A DNA stretch of 64,000 nt. Source: Amphirosellinia nigrospora. Taxonomy: Eukaryota; Ascomycota; Sordariomycetes; Xylariales; Xylariaceae. The notes beneath the pieces were generated by a model. That model was not told where the DNA came from. It ran no database searches and was given only the letters and a program-made list of their open reading frames with translations. How positions within the stretch are numbered: the first letter of the stretch is position 1; each line of letters begins with the position of its first letter. Location of the stretch: positions 13,278,193 to 13,342,192 of the forward strand of contig SCHM01000001.1 in assembly GCA_004123355.1 (NCBI GenBank), in the 5' to 3' direction. The translations under genes and the position numbers were made by a program. This document shows positions 1 to 10,960 of this stretch, one piece after another.

Positions 1-692
1 TTACACGAGCAGCATTATCATCACCGGATCCGGGGGCTGTTGGCATCGTGAGACTGGATGTTGTCGGACCGGTGTTGTTCTCGCTAAGGGATCCTGGGAG
101 AGAAGAGGGTCGAGACAGGATCTTCTGTCCCCGAGGAACACGGGCGTAGCGGATATCGATATCGTGGTCGTGTGGCTGCCCGTATGTTCGAAGACAGTCG
201 CGTCACCGCAGACGCTGAACAACGCAAAGGTCCCTCCCGTCTCTATCCTCGTGCAGATATTACCGGATGGGTCGTTGTGGAGCGTCATCCCGCTTTGTCT
301 CCATTTTTAGCAAGTTTTTTATTTTATTTTTTATGTTATTTAAAAAAACCCTCCGCGAACAAAAGAGAGAGCCTCACTCACCTGGGACAGCAGAAGACCC
401 CGTCGAACCCCGGTACGCTTTTCTCCGTCGTCATGCCGAGGGGGCAATAGAGCCCGGGCGAATAGGTGAAGAATACTTGTTCCATGAACCCGTCTTTGCC
501 CTCCCTGAGCGAGGACACCGCTTTGGGATAGCACGCGTCGCTGTGAGGGAATGCCTCGGCGAAGCAGAACGTGGTGCCCACGCACCCCGAGCAATGCCAG
601 CTTGAACATGCCGGGGACGGTGTGAAGATTGTAGTCAGGGGAGGATACGTAGTGGTACCCGAGGTTTGTGCTAGGGTATCTGATTCCGCCAT
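1..692 (-). CDS. Hypothetical fungal protein, 5' part only (gene runs off the window)
   Basis: Two exons are visible on the minus strand. Exon 1 runs from the ATG at 692 to 382. A canonical intron follows (GTGAGT donor at 381, acceptor ending at 293, 89 bases). Exon 2 runs from 292 to the window edge. The join is in phase and gives CCPSGMTLHN, a cysteine-rich turn that I recall from short Sordariomycete proteins of the form Thr-rich start, LTTIFTP.P.C, CYP, CCPSGYTL. Exon 1 has LTTIFTPSPACSSW and six or more cysteines. Such proteins often carry a membrane helix and serine/threonine-rich stalk further on, which would lie outside the window. The last 40 codons before the edge look less protein-like and may already be intron. 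No function is known to me. Confidence 0.6.
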
Positions 693-2926
693 GCTAATTA
701 TCGAACTGCTGTTTCAATCGGTGCTTGTTATCATCAAGTAAAGGGCCCCACGATTCGAAAAAATCGGCCGGGGGAGGGGCCGTCTCTTCATATACGGCGA
801 TATGAAACGGAAACAGTAGGCTCCCGGGCTGAATAGTCCCTTAAATGCGCCTTGTTGCGCATCTCGGATCCTTTCGCGTCTCAGAAGCTCTTGTGAAATG
901 TATAGGTAAAACAGCTGCGCCTTAGGGGTGCTTGATTTTGAAGGCGATCATGTGACTCTTTGGGTTACATAACATCCACCTCTCTCTATATTGTAGGAAT
1001 GTATCTTTAATTTGACCCCGGACATTTTTACGCAAGAATATACCCAAAGTCTACTTTATTCGAGTCAATTAGCTACGCGCTCGTGGTCCGACGCAGTACT
1101 GTACTCTACATTTATAATATCTTCAAGTACTGACATACTTATTGCACATTCCAGCTCAACAAACCTTTTACTTGCAGGATTTGTTGTCTAAGTTATCTAA
1201 AAAAAAAAAAAAGAATAGGGAACCCAACGATTGAGCAATTCATATATTAAGTCCAGCTCGTCATGACTCAAACTCACAGATACCTCTTAAACTTTTGCAG
1301 GTTTTCTTACGTGGCCAGTCAGCTCGATACCGGCGTATAAATACAGGTTTCCCCCGCGTCCCAGACTCTCCTTCTTTCTTCTTTCCTTATAGGGCGTTGG
1401 TTTTAAGTGGTCGCATATCGTAACAAGTCGCAGGGGGTCGATGATGACAAGAACTGATGCTAATTGCCAATATAGAATGATGGTTACCACCACAGTGACC
1501 GACCACGATCATTTCTTTTGGCTAGGCTGAACTGAGATCCCCGAGCCTGATGAATGAGCTTTTGGAGACACTTTGGGTGTTAGGGTGCCGAGTGGCGCCG
1601 TATGCCGCGACAAGTATTGGAAGTAAGCTGAAGGAAAATACAAGTCGCGCGAGACGCATCGTTACCTAAGGATAGAGAGACTTGTTGTGCGAGGCGGCTG
1701 TAGGTGGATGATAGATGGAGAAGACGGAAGCAATGCGAGGCCAGTTTTCTTTGACTATTGTTACCTGCCGCGGAGATGGATTCTCTCACATTTGGTCCCA
1801 AGACTAAGACATTTTCCTTGCGTCTTCAAATTCGAGCGAGAGCATCTACACAATATACGGGGTTTGGTTCGAATTGAAGCCTTCATATTAAATGAGGCGT
1901 CTGCGGGTGTTTACGGCGTATCCGCAACACAACCAATTGGCTGCCCTCCCTACAAAAGTCTCGGACTCGGCCGCAATTAGCGTCTAATAGGACTACAGAT
2001 CAACGAAGGTAGATACCGTAATGGGAAGCATATTGCGTAGTGTATGCGACTAGAATACTAAATCCACGTGGCGCTGGAAGTCGGTGGTCAGACAAAATCT
2101 GATAATCTCATCTCATGGCGTATATACGACATGGATTACGTGCGGGGAACCCGGGGCCGCCCATTATCCTGGATCTACAGTCCTTACCCGATATCCGGGA
2201 TGACGTCCGGTTCATGCTGTAAGCTCACCGCTCTGCTTATGAGCACGTCTAATTGGCCATGAGCACATCGCTGAGTCACTAGATATCCGTTTTCGAAGCG
2301 TGAGCAATAAATGAACCGAGATGGGACTCAATGAGGCTCCCCGTCCCTACCCGCAACAAGGTGTAGATCGTATCAAGCACAACTCCGCAGCCGATGCTGC
2401 ACGAAGGCGGGTTAAAAGAGGCAGTTGATCTGCAGCCCGATAACGAAAAAACAGCAGCGGTAATCCCGAGCCATGCCCGGCCATCACCGTTGCGCGGGCG
2501 GTGAACTGCACGTCATTGATAAGGTCGCAATATCCCCCATGGGTTTCTTGGCCGTATCGGGCAGGCCAAAACAGAAGATACCAGCGCACGAACACGGGAT
2601 TGATCCCGGGGTTCATTGGGCGCCCACTAGCCATGCAAGCCCTTTGGCGAGGAGGAGGAGTACGACGATGACTGCGAGAAGTCGATCTTGGGGCTTCGAG
2701 CGCCCGGACCTTGCGGCTTGCGGGGAATGTTGCATGGGCCCGGATGCGAACATGTAGGTACGTAAGTAAGTATAAAAGGTTGGGTGTGACACCCGAAAGT
2801 AACGCACCCCGTCGTCCCTCTGGTATCACGAGTTTGAGTTTGAGACACTTGCTTCGCTCCCCCCAGTCTCAAGGGTTCGGATCTTGTCATCTTGTTTCCC
2901 GCAGGTACGTACGTATATCGATCACG
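693..2926. other. Intergenic, no gene recognised
   Basis: I see no supported gene here. A minus-strand open frame at 2347-2829 (160 codons) has no motif I recognise and overlaps the likely promoter of the carboxypeptidase gene. A run of A residues lies at 1200-1213. Confidence 0.6.
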
Positions 2927-5009
2927 ATGCAGCTCGTCGCGCCAGCAGTCCTGCTGCTGAGCGCCTCCCTGGCGTCCGCAACCTTCCTCCCACGGCACGT
3001 GGAGGAGCTTCTCAAGAAGCAAGTGCCCGCTGAGCCCACGGGAGTCAAGACGATCGGGTCGCCGGGAGGTGCCCAGATCCGCTACAAGGAGCCTGGGAAG
3101 AGTGGCGTTTGTGAGACAACGCCCGGTGTCGGCTCTTACTCTGGTTATGTAGACCTGGACGAGAACACCCACATGTTCTTCTGGTTCTTCGAGTCCAGGA
3201 ATAACCCAAACGAGTCACCGATTACCCTGTGGCTCAATGGAGGTCCAGGCTCAGACTCGTTGATTGGGCTTTTCGAAGGTAAGGTACTTCGATTTGCATC
3301 TATCTCCAAGACCCCTCATTCATAAAGTCGCAGGTGTCTCACTGACGATCCTACAGAACTTGGCCCATGTAGCGTGGCAGCCAATGAAAGCGAGACCATC
3401 CTGAATCCGTACGCTTGGAATGAAGTCAGCAACATGCTATTTCTGTCTCAGCCGATCGGCGTCGGTTTCTCATATGAGACCGAAGTCGTCGGCGTCGTAG
3501 ATGAGCATACCGGAATCCCCGTCAACTCCTCCAAACCCGACGGTCGCTACAGCGACGTCAACCCGTACAGGTTCGACACCACGGAGCTAGCGGCCGTCGG
3601 GACGTGGGAGGTGCTACAAGCTTTGTTAGAGGATTTGCCGTGCCTGGACAGCAAAGTCAAGTCGCGGAGCTTCAACCTCTGGACCGAGTCATACGGCGGC
3701 CACTACGGGCCGGCGTTCTACAAGTACTTCTACGACCAGAACGAGCTCATCAAGAGCGGGTCGAGCAAGGGCGTGGAGCTCAACATGCACACGCTGGGCA
3801 TCATCAACGGCATCATCTCGGCCAAGATCCAGATGCCCTACTATCCCGAGTTCGCGGCCCACAACACGTACGGCATCCCGGCCGTCAATGAGACCATCTA
3901 CAACTTCATGAAGATGAATTGGGAGTTTCCTGGCGCGTGCAGTGACTCTATTGACGCTTGCATTCAGGGAAATCGCTCTACGCCGGATGGCCTGGCTGTC
4001 TGCTCGCAAGCTACGTCCATGTGCAGGTCTCTGGTCGAGGGGCCGTACTAGTAAGTTCATACCTTATGGCGCTGAACCAATCTCAAGCCAGCCTTATTTT
4101 ATGCGGGTGGTATACTAACTGTGATCACCCCAGTGCCGTGAGCGGGAGAAACCCATACGACATTAGGTGAGTAGCCCACTAGTTTGTCACCCCTTTTCGG
4201 CATATGATAGAAGCAATCATGCACGTCGAGGCTGCCGACATCCTTCAAGCTTCGAGTATAAATAACAATTAAAAGTTATTGCTGATTCCAGAGAACAGGG
4301 CTATGGCTAACGCCGACATCCCCCCCGAGCCATGGGTCCACTACCTCAACACGGCCGAAGTCCAAAATGCCATCGGAGTCGACATCAACTACACCGCGAC
4401 GTACAGCGCCGAAGTCGGTCTCGGATTCGACTACACCGGAGACCACGTGTACCCCGAGCTCCTAGCCGATCTCGAGGCGGTAGTAGGCTACGGGGTCCGC
4501 GTGGCATTGATCTACGGTGACGCCGTGAGTAACACCCTATTCTTCACCCTCTTCCCCCCTCCCCCCTATCCATCCCATCCAGTCTTTCCACCCAAGAGCA
4601 AGTCAACCTCCCGCACCACCCACGAGCTAACACACACACGCCCCCCTCAGGACTACATCTGCAACTGGTTCGGCGGCGAGGCCGTCTCGCTGGCGCTCAA
4701 CTACACGCACAAGGCCGAGTTCGGGCGGCGGGTTACGCGCCCTTCGTGGTGGACGGGGCCGAGTACGGCGAGAGCCGGCAGTACGGCAACCTCAGCTTCA
4801 CGCGCATCTACGAGAGCGGGCACGAGATCCCGTACTACCAGCCCAAGGCCGCGCTCGAGTTCTTCCGGCGCATCCTGGGCGACCTGGTCGTCGCCGACGG
4901 CACGACCCGGGTCACGCCCACGTACGAGAGCGACGGCACCGCGAGCGCCACGCACACCGAGACGTATGTCACGTGGTATACGGGACGGCCGGATGGGTAT
5001 GAGAAGTGA
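2927..5009 (+). CDS. Serine carboxypeptidase, peptidase family S10 (frameshifted near the 3' end)
   Basis: Secreted or vacuolar serine carboxypeptidase that removes C-terminal residues from peptides. The start at 2927 gives a signal peptide ([18 protein letters not shown]). Exons are 2927-3278, 3357-4050, 4134-4166, 4299-4524 and 4651-5009; all junctions are GT..AG and in phase, and exon 3 is only 33 bases. Family landmarks are [10 protein letters not shown] (oxyanion region), ESYGGHYGP (nucleophile Ser), GDADYICNW (catalytic Asp) and [10 protein letters not shown] (catalytic His). Several N-glycosylation sequons are present. Between 4723 and 4732 the frame must move by one base, as if one base of a GGGCGGCGGG tract were missing. 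As written, the protein loses its catalytic His and C-terminus; with the shift it ends at 5007-5009 at a normal family length of roughly 550 residues. It is probably an assembly error rather than a pseudogene. Confidence 0.9.
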
Positions 5010-6018
5010 GGTGATTAGAGGTGTTGAATTGGGCAGCCGGATGTGGGAGATACATATGCGGGTTTAATGCTAATACATATTTACCTAATATACCTTGAGA
5101 TATCTGCTGTGATCTCCTCTTTTCCCCTAGTCCTAAGATATGTAATCGCACATGCTGAAGGATCCCTAGAGATGATTTACCGATCAGACAGCAGTAGCTA
5201 ATTCGACGCCAAGAAAATAAAAATTAAACCAATTCTAAATCATATAGGGCTGAAAAAGGCAAAGATTGAAAACAAAGCTGGCATTAAGTGCCTGCCGATA
5301 TTACTAAGGTAGCTAGTATTACAGACCTATTCCTACTCAATTCTTGTAGATTCCCCCCATCACCGCTTTTTCCTACGCCCTTCTATAATACCACCACTAG
5401 ACGAGCCAAATACCCCTTTTCCTAACCCTGGACTCCCCTTCCCACTTTTTGCGCCTCAGCGCCGAATAAGTCCAGCGCAGCCCCTATTCCGATCTAATGA
5501 TACACTAATGAGTAACTTATGCTCTAAGCACAAAAGAAAACGGGAGGAGGAAGGAACGGGAATTGTGCAGTAAAAGCACGTATAGTAGTTAGTTAGTTTA
5601 GTGGAGTAAAGAAAAGAAAAATATTGGATGAGCAATCCATAAGGTGTGTGTATGGTATGGTATGGTATCCCTTGATCTCGCTCCCCCCTCCCTTCCGGCC
5701 CGCGGACGAAGTTCCGTCTGTTAGTCAATCTGCAAAGCAAGTGCGTCTCTCTCTCTGCCTCTCTTCGTCTTGAAGAGATATTAATTTCCTCTTCATAAGT
5801 AGCTAGGACCCCCTCCTTCTCCGTGTTGATTAGGTATTCAATCTCACCCGCGACCTCACTCCAGACCTAGACCTTCTTCCCATCCACTCGATCCGCATCC
5901 GCGACGCGAGGGCAGTCGGCGTCGGCGGTGTTATTATATCAAGAAGAAGGGCCCAAGGACAAAAACGGGAACAAAAAAAAAACACGTGGCGCGGAGACTT
6001 TTTTCTTTTTTTCTTTCT
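5010..6018. other. Intergenic between convergent S10 and wetA genes
   Basis: This should hold the 3' ends of both flanking genes. It has AT-rich stretches, a TATGG pentamer run at 5651-5668, and pyrimidine tracts around 5740-5770 and 6000-6018. No gene is seen. Confidence 0.6.
5651..5668. repeat. Short tandem repeat (TATGG)n
   Basis: Three full TATGG units plus a partial fourth lie in tandem in intergenic DNA. It is a simple microsatellite with no function indicated. Confidence 0.75.
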
Positions 6019-8120
6019 TCACGCGTCGGGCCGCGAGAAGTTCCTCATAAGCTCCTTCAGGATGTTGGGGTTGACGTCGGCGCCGGCGGCCTTGAAGGCC
6101 TCCTCGCCGAGCCGGGCCGCCTTCTCGAGCGCCTCCTTCTCGCGCCGCGCCTTGGTCTTGCTCGACCCGCTCGGCGCCACCCCCGTCATCAGCACGTTCT
6201 TGTCGTTGGGGGTGAAGTTGACGAAGTCGAGGCTGAACCCGCCCCACCACCACCTCCTCCTCCGCTCCCGCCTCCGCATCCGCCTATGCTCGGCGTCGTC
6301 GTGGCAAAGGTCGCGCACCCGAGGACGGCGTGCGCGGCTCGTTGTTCCCGCCACCGCGTCGCGTGAAGGACCGCTGCTTGCGCACCGCGAGCGAGGAGCT
6401 GCGGTGCTGTCGCCGCTCTTGGTGCGTGCTTGTGGCGTGGTGGGCGTGGTGGTGTCCGTTGTTGTGGTGGCTATGGCTGTGCCCGTGCCGACTGCCCATC
6501 GGGGACGGCGACTGGGACTCCTCGCGCAGATATCCCATGCTCATGCTGTGGTGCAGCTTGCGTGGCGACGTCTGCGAGCCGTGATGTCTGGCCCCGAGGA
6601 CGGGGCTCGCGGCCGGGCCGTCGGTCTGTGTGTCCGTGCCCCTTATGGCTACCGTGTTGAGGTGGGAAGTGATGTGTCTGCGCGCGCGAGAGGGTGGGCG
6701 TGTTTTGCATATGGTAGCTCGAGGACGACGGGGTCGAGGTGGCGAGTAGGTGCTCGTTCAGGTTCGCGCTCAGCACGCTCGCCTGTGGCGTGCGGGGTTG
6801 CGGCATGTGGATCATGAGTCCCGTGAGCAGGTCGTCGTTGTACTCGTACGGCAACTCGGATTGCTGGCCGTGCATGGCCATGTTATGGGATGCGTTATCG
6901 TGCACGCCACCGCCGCCACCACCACCGTCGGTCGTGTGGTGGCGGTGCACCGGTTCGGCGTGCGCTATCTCCGGCGTATCCCACCAGTTCGGGCTCGGTG
7001 CGCTGCCGTTCCCGTTATCGGCCACGTAGGCCGTGGACGGGGATGTCGAAGACCACATGCTCGCGTCCTCGGCGTACTTCATGTCCGTCAGGAGACCCTC
7101 TACCGGCCACTCAGCCGAGCTTGTGCTCCGATACGCTTTATGGGTCGGGCGGAACGAGCTTCTGCCGGCGTGCGTAGGTGCCATTCCCTGGGTATGGAAA
7201 AATGTCTCGCCGTTGATCACAGGTGTGTTCATGGGCGTGTTGATGTCCGGGCGCCTGGCGGGCCGGATCACGGCCGGAGAACCCAACACTTCGCTACAGA
7301 ACGGGTCTTCGAGATGTCCAGTGACGAACCCCGATGGACTAACCTCAGATTCGTTGGGGATCTTCCCTGTTAGTGGCGGCGACAATGGCAGGTCATCACA
7401 TTCTATAGGCTCGTGCTTAATGGCCGCCGTTGGGTCAGGGAGTTCGTCGAAGTTTACGTCGAGAAAGTCGAGTCCAGATCTGGGATCGCTGAAGAATGCG
7501 TCCAGATCTGTCATGTCAACGGGCTGGAAGTGATCTTGTCTGAGGGGCTTTGGGCGGTGCACTGCACGCCGGACAGTGGCATAGACCGACTCGATAAATC
7601 GACTGTGCTTTTGTGGGCTTAGTGATGTCGATGAAGCGAATGTCGGGCTCGAAGGTGCTGTTGCATTCCCTCGAGGTGGCGACGATTGTAGTGAGATGCC
7701 CTCTAGATGTAGTAGCTCCGAGTCAGATATCGAACCGTTGTTGAGAACAGTGTCCCCGGCTAAAGTTCCAAATAACACCGAGTCGGGGATGAGTTGGTCT
7801 GCCGAGGGGGTCCGTGGTGCAACTGGGATCGGCTGGCTCTGAGTCGTGGCCGATGTCTCCATAGGGGAGCCTCCTGGAGGCAAATCCAATGGACCGCAGG
7901 GGGGGTTGGCCATTTCATTGTGAATAGATTCAAGGAGAATAGAGGGGCTAGGCGGATCTTCGAGCACATCACCATCCAGCGCTGCGGCATCACCAGTGTC
8001 AAAGGTGACAAACTGGTCAAAGAAGTTATCTCCCGTTATTGCCAACTCGTCATTGTCCGGCCAGAAGGGGAGCTGGTTCTGATCTTTGTCCACTGGAAAG
8101 CGTACCGCCGTGGAGGCCAT
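6019..8120 (-). CDS. wetA: Developmental regulatory protein WetA
   Basis: WetA acts late in conidiation, downstream of BrlA and AbaA in the central pathway known from Aspergillus, and controls conidial wall maturation and spore metabolism. The ATG at 8120 is chosen because it begins MASTAVRFPVDKDQ and is soon followed by FFDQFVTFDTG, matching the acidic N-terminal block of WetA. The middle is Ser/Pro-rich with WWDTPEIAHA and YEYNDDLLTGLMIHMPQP. The conserved C-terminal block holds SPRKL, LREESQSPSP, RKQRSF, DFVNFTP and TGVAPSGSSKTKARREKEA, and the stop is at 6021-6019. The length of about 700 residues is usual for a Sordariomycete copy. The 3' third is split over three frames. Four single-base losses would restore it, near 6613-6619 (CCGGGCC), 6592-6595 (CCCC), 6318-6320 (CCC) and 6238-6245 (CCC/CCCC), all at G/C runs. 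No intron is needed. Identity is secure; the exact C-terminal linker is not. Confidence 0.92.
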
Positions 8121-9479
8121 CTTGTCGACGAGGGGAGAAAGGGAAGCACAGCTGAAGGGATAAGGATGTGGAATAACAAGTGGACAGGAGAAAACCTCCC
8201 CCCTAATTGTCACAAGAGGATGGGGTAGCTGTTCGAAGAAGAGGTCGAAAAGTAGGAAGTCGTGGTTGTATCTACTTTCATGTAAGTCAACAAAGTATGA
8301 GAAAGGCTGGCACAGCAACAACGGAAATTAGAACATATGAGCCGTCCCGAGGCTGAACGTATCAAGGATAAGTCATGACAGATGCCCGTGGCAACCAGAC
8401 GAACGACTGGGAGATTGTCTGGAGGAATGTGGGTTGAGGCATCAAGTGAACCTGGGGTTTTGCTAAAACCCATTCCTCCCCTAGGTCTTATAAAAGAAAG
8501 TCCTATCAAGTACATGTTCCTCGACCGCCACAAGACCTTGGCTAGAATATCCCTCCAGGGGGTTGCATGTGCCATATCGATGGGTCACTCGAGAAACAAA
8601 GAATAGTGCTCAAAGAAGGTGCGGCAGCTCGTTGTTGAGCCGAGTCAATTATAATGTAGACCCTCACATAACGCTGCACAGACCTCTGTGGGGTGCGAGG
8701 CGAGACAAAGGAATCTTGGAATGTAGAGCCGCCAACTGGGGGACGAGCATCTCGTATCAAACGGCCCAATCTACCCACTGCGCCTTTCCAGTTATATCTT
8801 CTTGATAGGGCCTTGCTTAATGAGTGGGAAAGTATCACTTGTTATTAGACACGGGAAAATTTCAGGGCAGCACTTAAGATGCGATAAACTTCGTACGTCT
8901 TGTTAGTTTTGACTTGGATTGCTTCTATTCTGTGCGTTACAATGAGATCTCTTTTTCGTTTACCGTGAGAGACCTCGACAACGCCCGCTGCGATAATAGT
9001 GGGTTCTCGCCGTTCAATCATCTTTGTCTCATGCCACGATCGTAGTGACTATAGTATCTTAGTGGACAAAGCGTGGACATCATAGTGATGCCTTTTCCGG
9101 CAACAATGGAGAATGAGAAGCAGTCGCTTTGTATGTGTAATCTTCAATTCAAAGATGCATCGAGCTAGCTTCGTTGCATTATATGGACAGTGTTGGCGGG
9201 CGATCTGGCGTGTGAGCAGCTCGAGTAATCATGGCCATGTGAAATGAGCCGATTACTATCTCCAGATGGCCGTTCCTTAAATGAAAGATGCGTGTGCTTC
9301 ATGGAGTGGTAGCACCACATCGTTTGGGTATCTTTTCCTCGTCATCTCATAGTCGTCACAACCAGTCATCCACTCATGGTCCCGGTCGAACAAAATACAA
9401 GATCCTCTACATGGGATCACCATGCAGAATGCTGCCAGCGCCCTATGCATAATCTATCCAGGATGCCATTACCAGTGTT
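8121..9479. other. Upstream region of wetA, no gene recognised
   Basis: This is a long 5' region typical of a developmental regulator. Open frames here are short and show no motif. It probably contains the wetA promoter and 5' UTR. I could not assign individual BrlA or AbaA sites with confidence. Confidence 0.5.
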
Positions 9480-10634
9480 TCAGCTCGCCGGCTGAGATGC
9501 TGTAACCTCAATCATAGCCAGTCCGTCCGTAACGCCTGCCCGTCTTGCCCTGGGTATATGTAATATGGTTGACAAAGGAAACTCATGTAAAAGTATATAA
9601 ACAATAGCGAAATTAAGCGGCGGTAACAGGCGGTTTTGTGATGTAGATGATTCAGGCGTGGGTGCTGTGTTCGGTCTTCGTCTCCGTCGCATGCGTGGCA
9701 CACTCTTCTTCATATTCTTACACGATTGAGCTGCCTCAGATGAGGAGCGATACCGTAAGAAACCGAATTTCCGGATGCCTGCTGGGGTGCCCGCATGACG
9801 TAGAGCCAGATTATCATTAAGTAGCGTCTCTTCGTCTAGTTCACTAAAGCCCTGGTCGACTTCCAATTCCATGCGGCCGGGGAGTAAATGAGAGTCGGCT
9901 GGGTCCTGTGCCTCGATACAACGCATAGATGCGGGAATGATTGAAGACGTCGACGATGTTCTAGTTGGTGAAGGTGGTGTTGAGTTTTGTACATTGCACT
10001 GTACGCCGTTCTCGATCATACCCGTCACCAAACCCAACATGCGGAGGTTCGAAGCACTTTTGTGCAGGCGTGTTTCCGTCCCTCGGCGTGGGCGCTTGAC
10101 ATCACTTAGTTTGCACGGTGATCTCTCTTCTACCCTAGGTTCTATCATGACGCTATCGAATGGGCACGGGCCGGCTGGTTGAATCGGATCATATAGTGGC
10201 GGCAACATCGAGGGGCATGGGTGACATTGCATCGAGAGCTCCGGGATCGGGTCCAGCGAGGGCGTGGGTTCTGACGGTTGTGGTTGCGTGGGGATTTGCG
10301 TCGAATACACATTTGATGCTTCATATCGGACTTCCCTCCCCTCTTCTATTTCTTCTGTTGATTCCTCATCCCTCTCAGCCTGCTCTAGAAAGTGCCATCG
10401 TAACGAGTCTTGGAAAATAGGTTTCCTATTCAGTCTGTGGACGAGCCTATCGATATCTTGAGCCACATCTCCCATGCCATATAACAAGGCTCTGTCATGG
10501 TCCAGTTCCGGTGGGGTCATGGGGAAGACGGGACGTGGCGAGAGCGGTTGTTGTACGGACGCATCGTGAATGCGATAGAGAGGAGGATCGTCGGACGTCA
10601 TGCTCGAGTTGGACTCCCGGCAGGCGGAGAACAC
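9480..10634 (-). CDS. Conserved-looking fungal hypothetical protein, intact single open frame
   Basis: One uninterrupted frame of 384 codons. The start may be the ATG at 10634 or the next one at 10601 (MTSDDPPLYRIHDAS); the latter begins the more protein-like part. Ordered blocks include FPMTPPELDHDRALLYGMGD with DIDRLVHRLNRKPIFQDSL, then SNLRMLGLVTGMIENGVQC in the middle, then ELDEETLLNDNLALRHAGTP, AGIRKFGFLRYRSSSEAA and a basic patch RMRRRRR. The rest is Pro/Ser-rich and probably disordered. No signal peptide or membrane segment is evident in the conserved part. The last 45 codons (an LLPPLNFAIVYILL hydrophobic stretch) look unlike the rest and may lie past a true end or a missed intron. 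The basic tail would suit a nuclear protein, but that is inference. Function unknown to me. Confidence 0.65.
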   Translation of the reverse strand: MFSACRESNSSMTSDDPPLYRIHDASVQQPLSPRPVFPMTPPELDHDRALLYGMGDVAQDIDRLVHRLNRKPIFQDSLRWHFLEQAERDEESTEEIEEGREVRYEASNVYSTQIPTQPQPSEPTPSLDPIPELSMQCHPCPSMLPPLYDPIQPAGPCPFDSVMIEPRVEERSPCKLSDVKRPRRGTETRLHKSASNLRMLGLVTGMIENGVQCNVQNSTPPSPTRTSSTSSIIPASMRCIEAQDPADSHLLPGRMELEVDQGFSELDEETLLNDNLALRHAGTPAGIRKFGFLRYRSSSEAAQSCKNMKKSVPRMRRRRRPNTAPTPESSTSQNRLLPPLNFAIVYILLHEFPLSTILHIPRARRAGVTDGLAMIEVTASQPAS

Positions 10635-10755
10635 CTCGAGCCCTCTCTTCTATACCCAAAATCGGTGGCGGCGTCCAGCAGAACGTCGTAGAAGACACCA
10701 TGCTAGGTATGGATGTAGATGTCTGTGTAGATGTAGACGAGGCGAGAGGACGATG

Positions 10756-10810
10756 TGGTGTGGTGTGGTGTGTGTTCGGAGTCGGGGCAGACTGGACTGG
10801 ACTGGACTGG
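10756..10810. repeat. Simple repeats (TGGTG)n and (ACTGG)4
   Basis: A TGGTG pentamer run at 10756-10773 is followed by four exact ACTGG units at 10791-10810. They lie upstream of the minus-strand hypothetical gene, in its likely promoter. Confidence 0.75.
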
Positions 10811-10930
10811 ATAGGACAGGTCTCGAGCTCGCCATGTCGGGGGCTGCTGGGATTTAACTAGTAGGTTTAGCATTTGCAGGTGGTCTTGGTTGTCACCCAA
10901 GACCAGCAAACGAGGCTTGGCGATTTCCTA

Positions 10931-10960
10931 GCTCTGATTTGCTCTGATTTGCTCTGATTT
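10931..10960. repeat. Three exact 10-base tandem units (GCTCTGATTT)
   Basis: Three identical decamers lie end to end in the intergenic region upstream of the minus-strand hypothetical gene. No function is indicated. Confidence 0.85.

Noticed and set aside
2347-2829. 160-codon minus-strand open frame upstream of the carboxypeptidase gene
   Set aside because: No motif, no splice pattern, and it overlaps the likely promoter and 5' UTR of the S10 gene.
6019-6820. Plus-strand open frames of 200-250 codons opposite wetA
   Set aside because: They are GC-rich antisense shadows of wetA, with no motif of their own.
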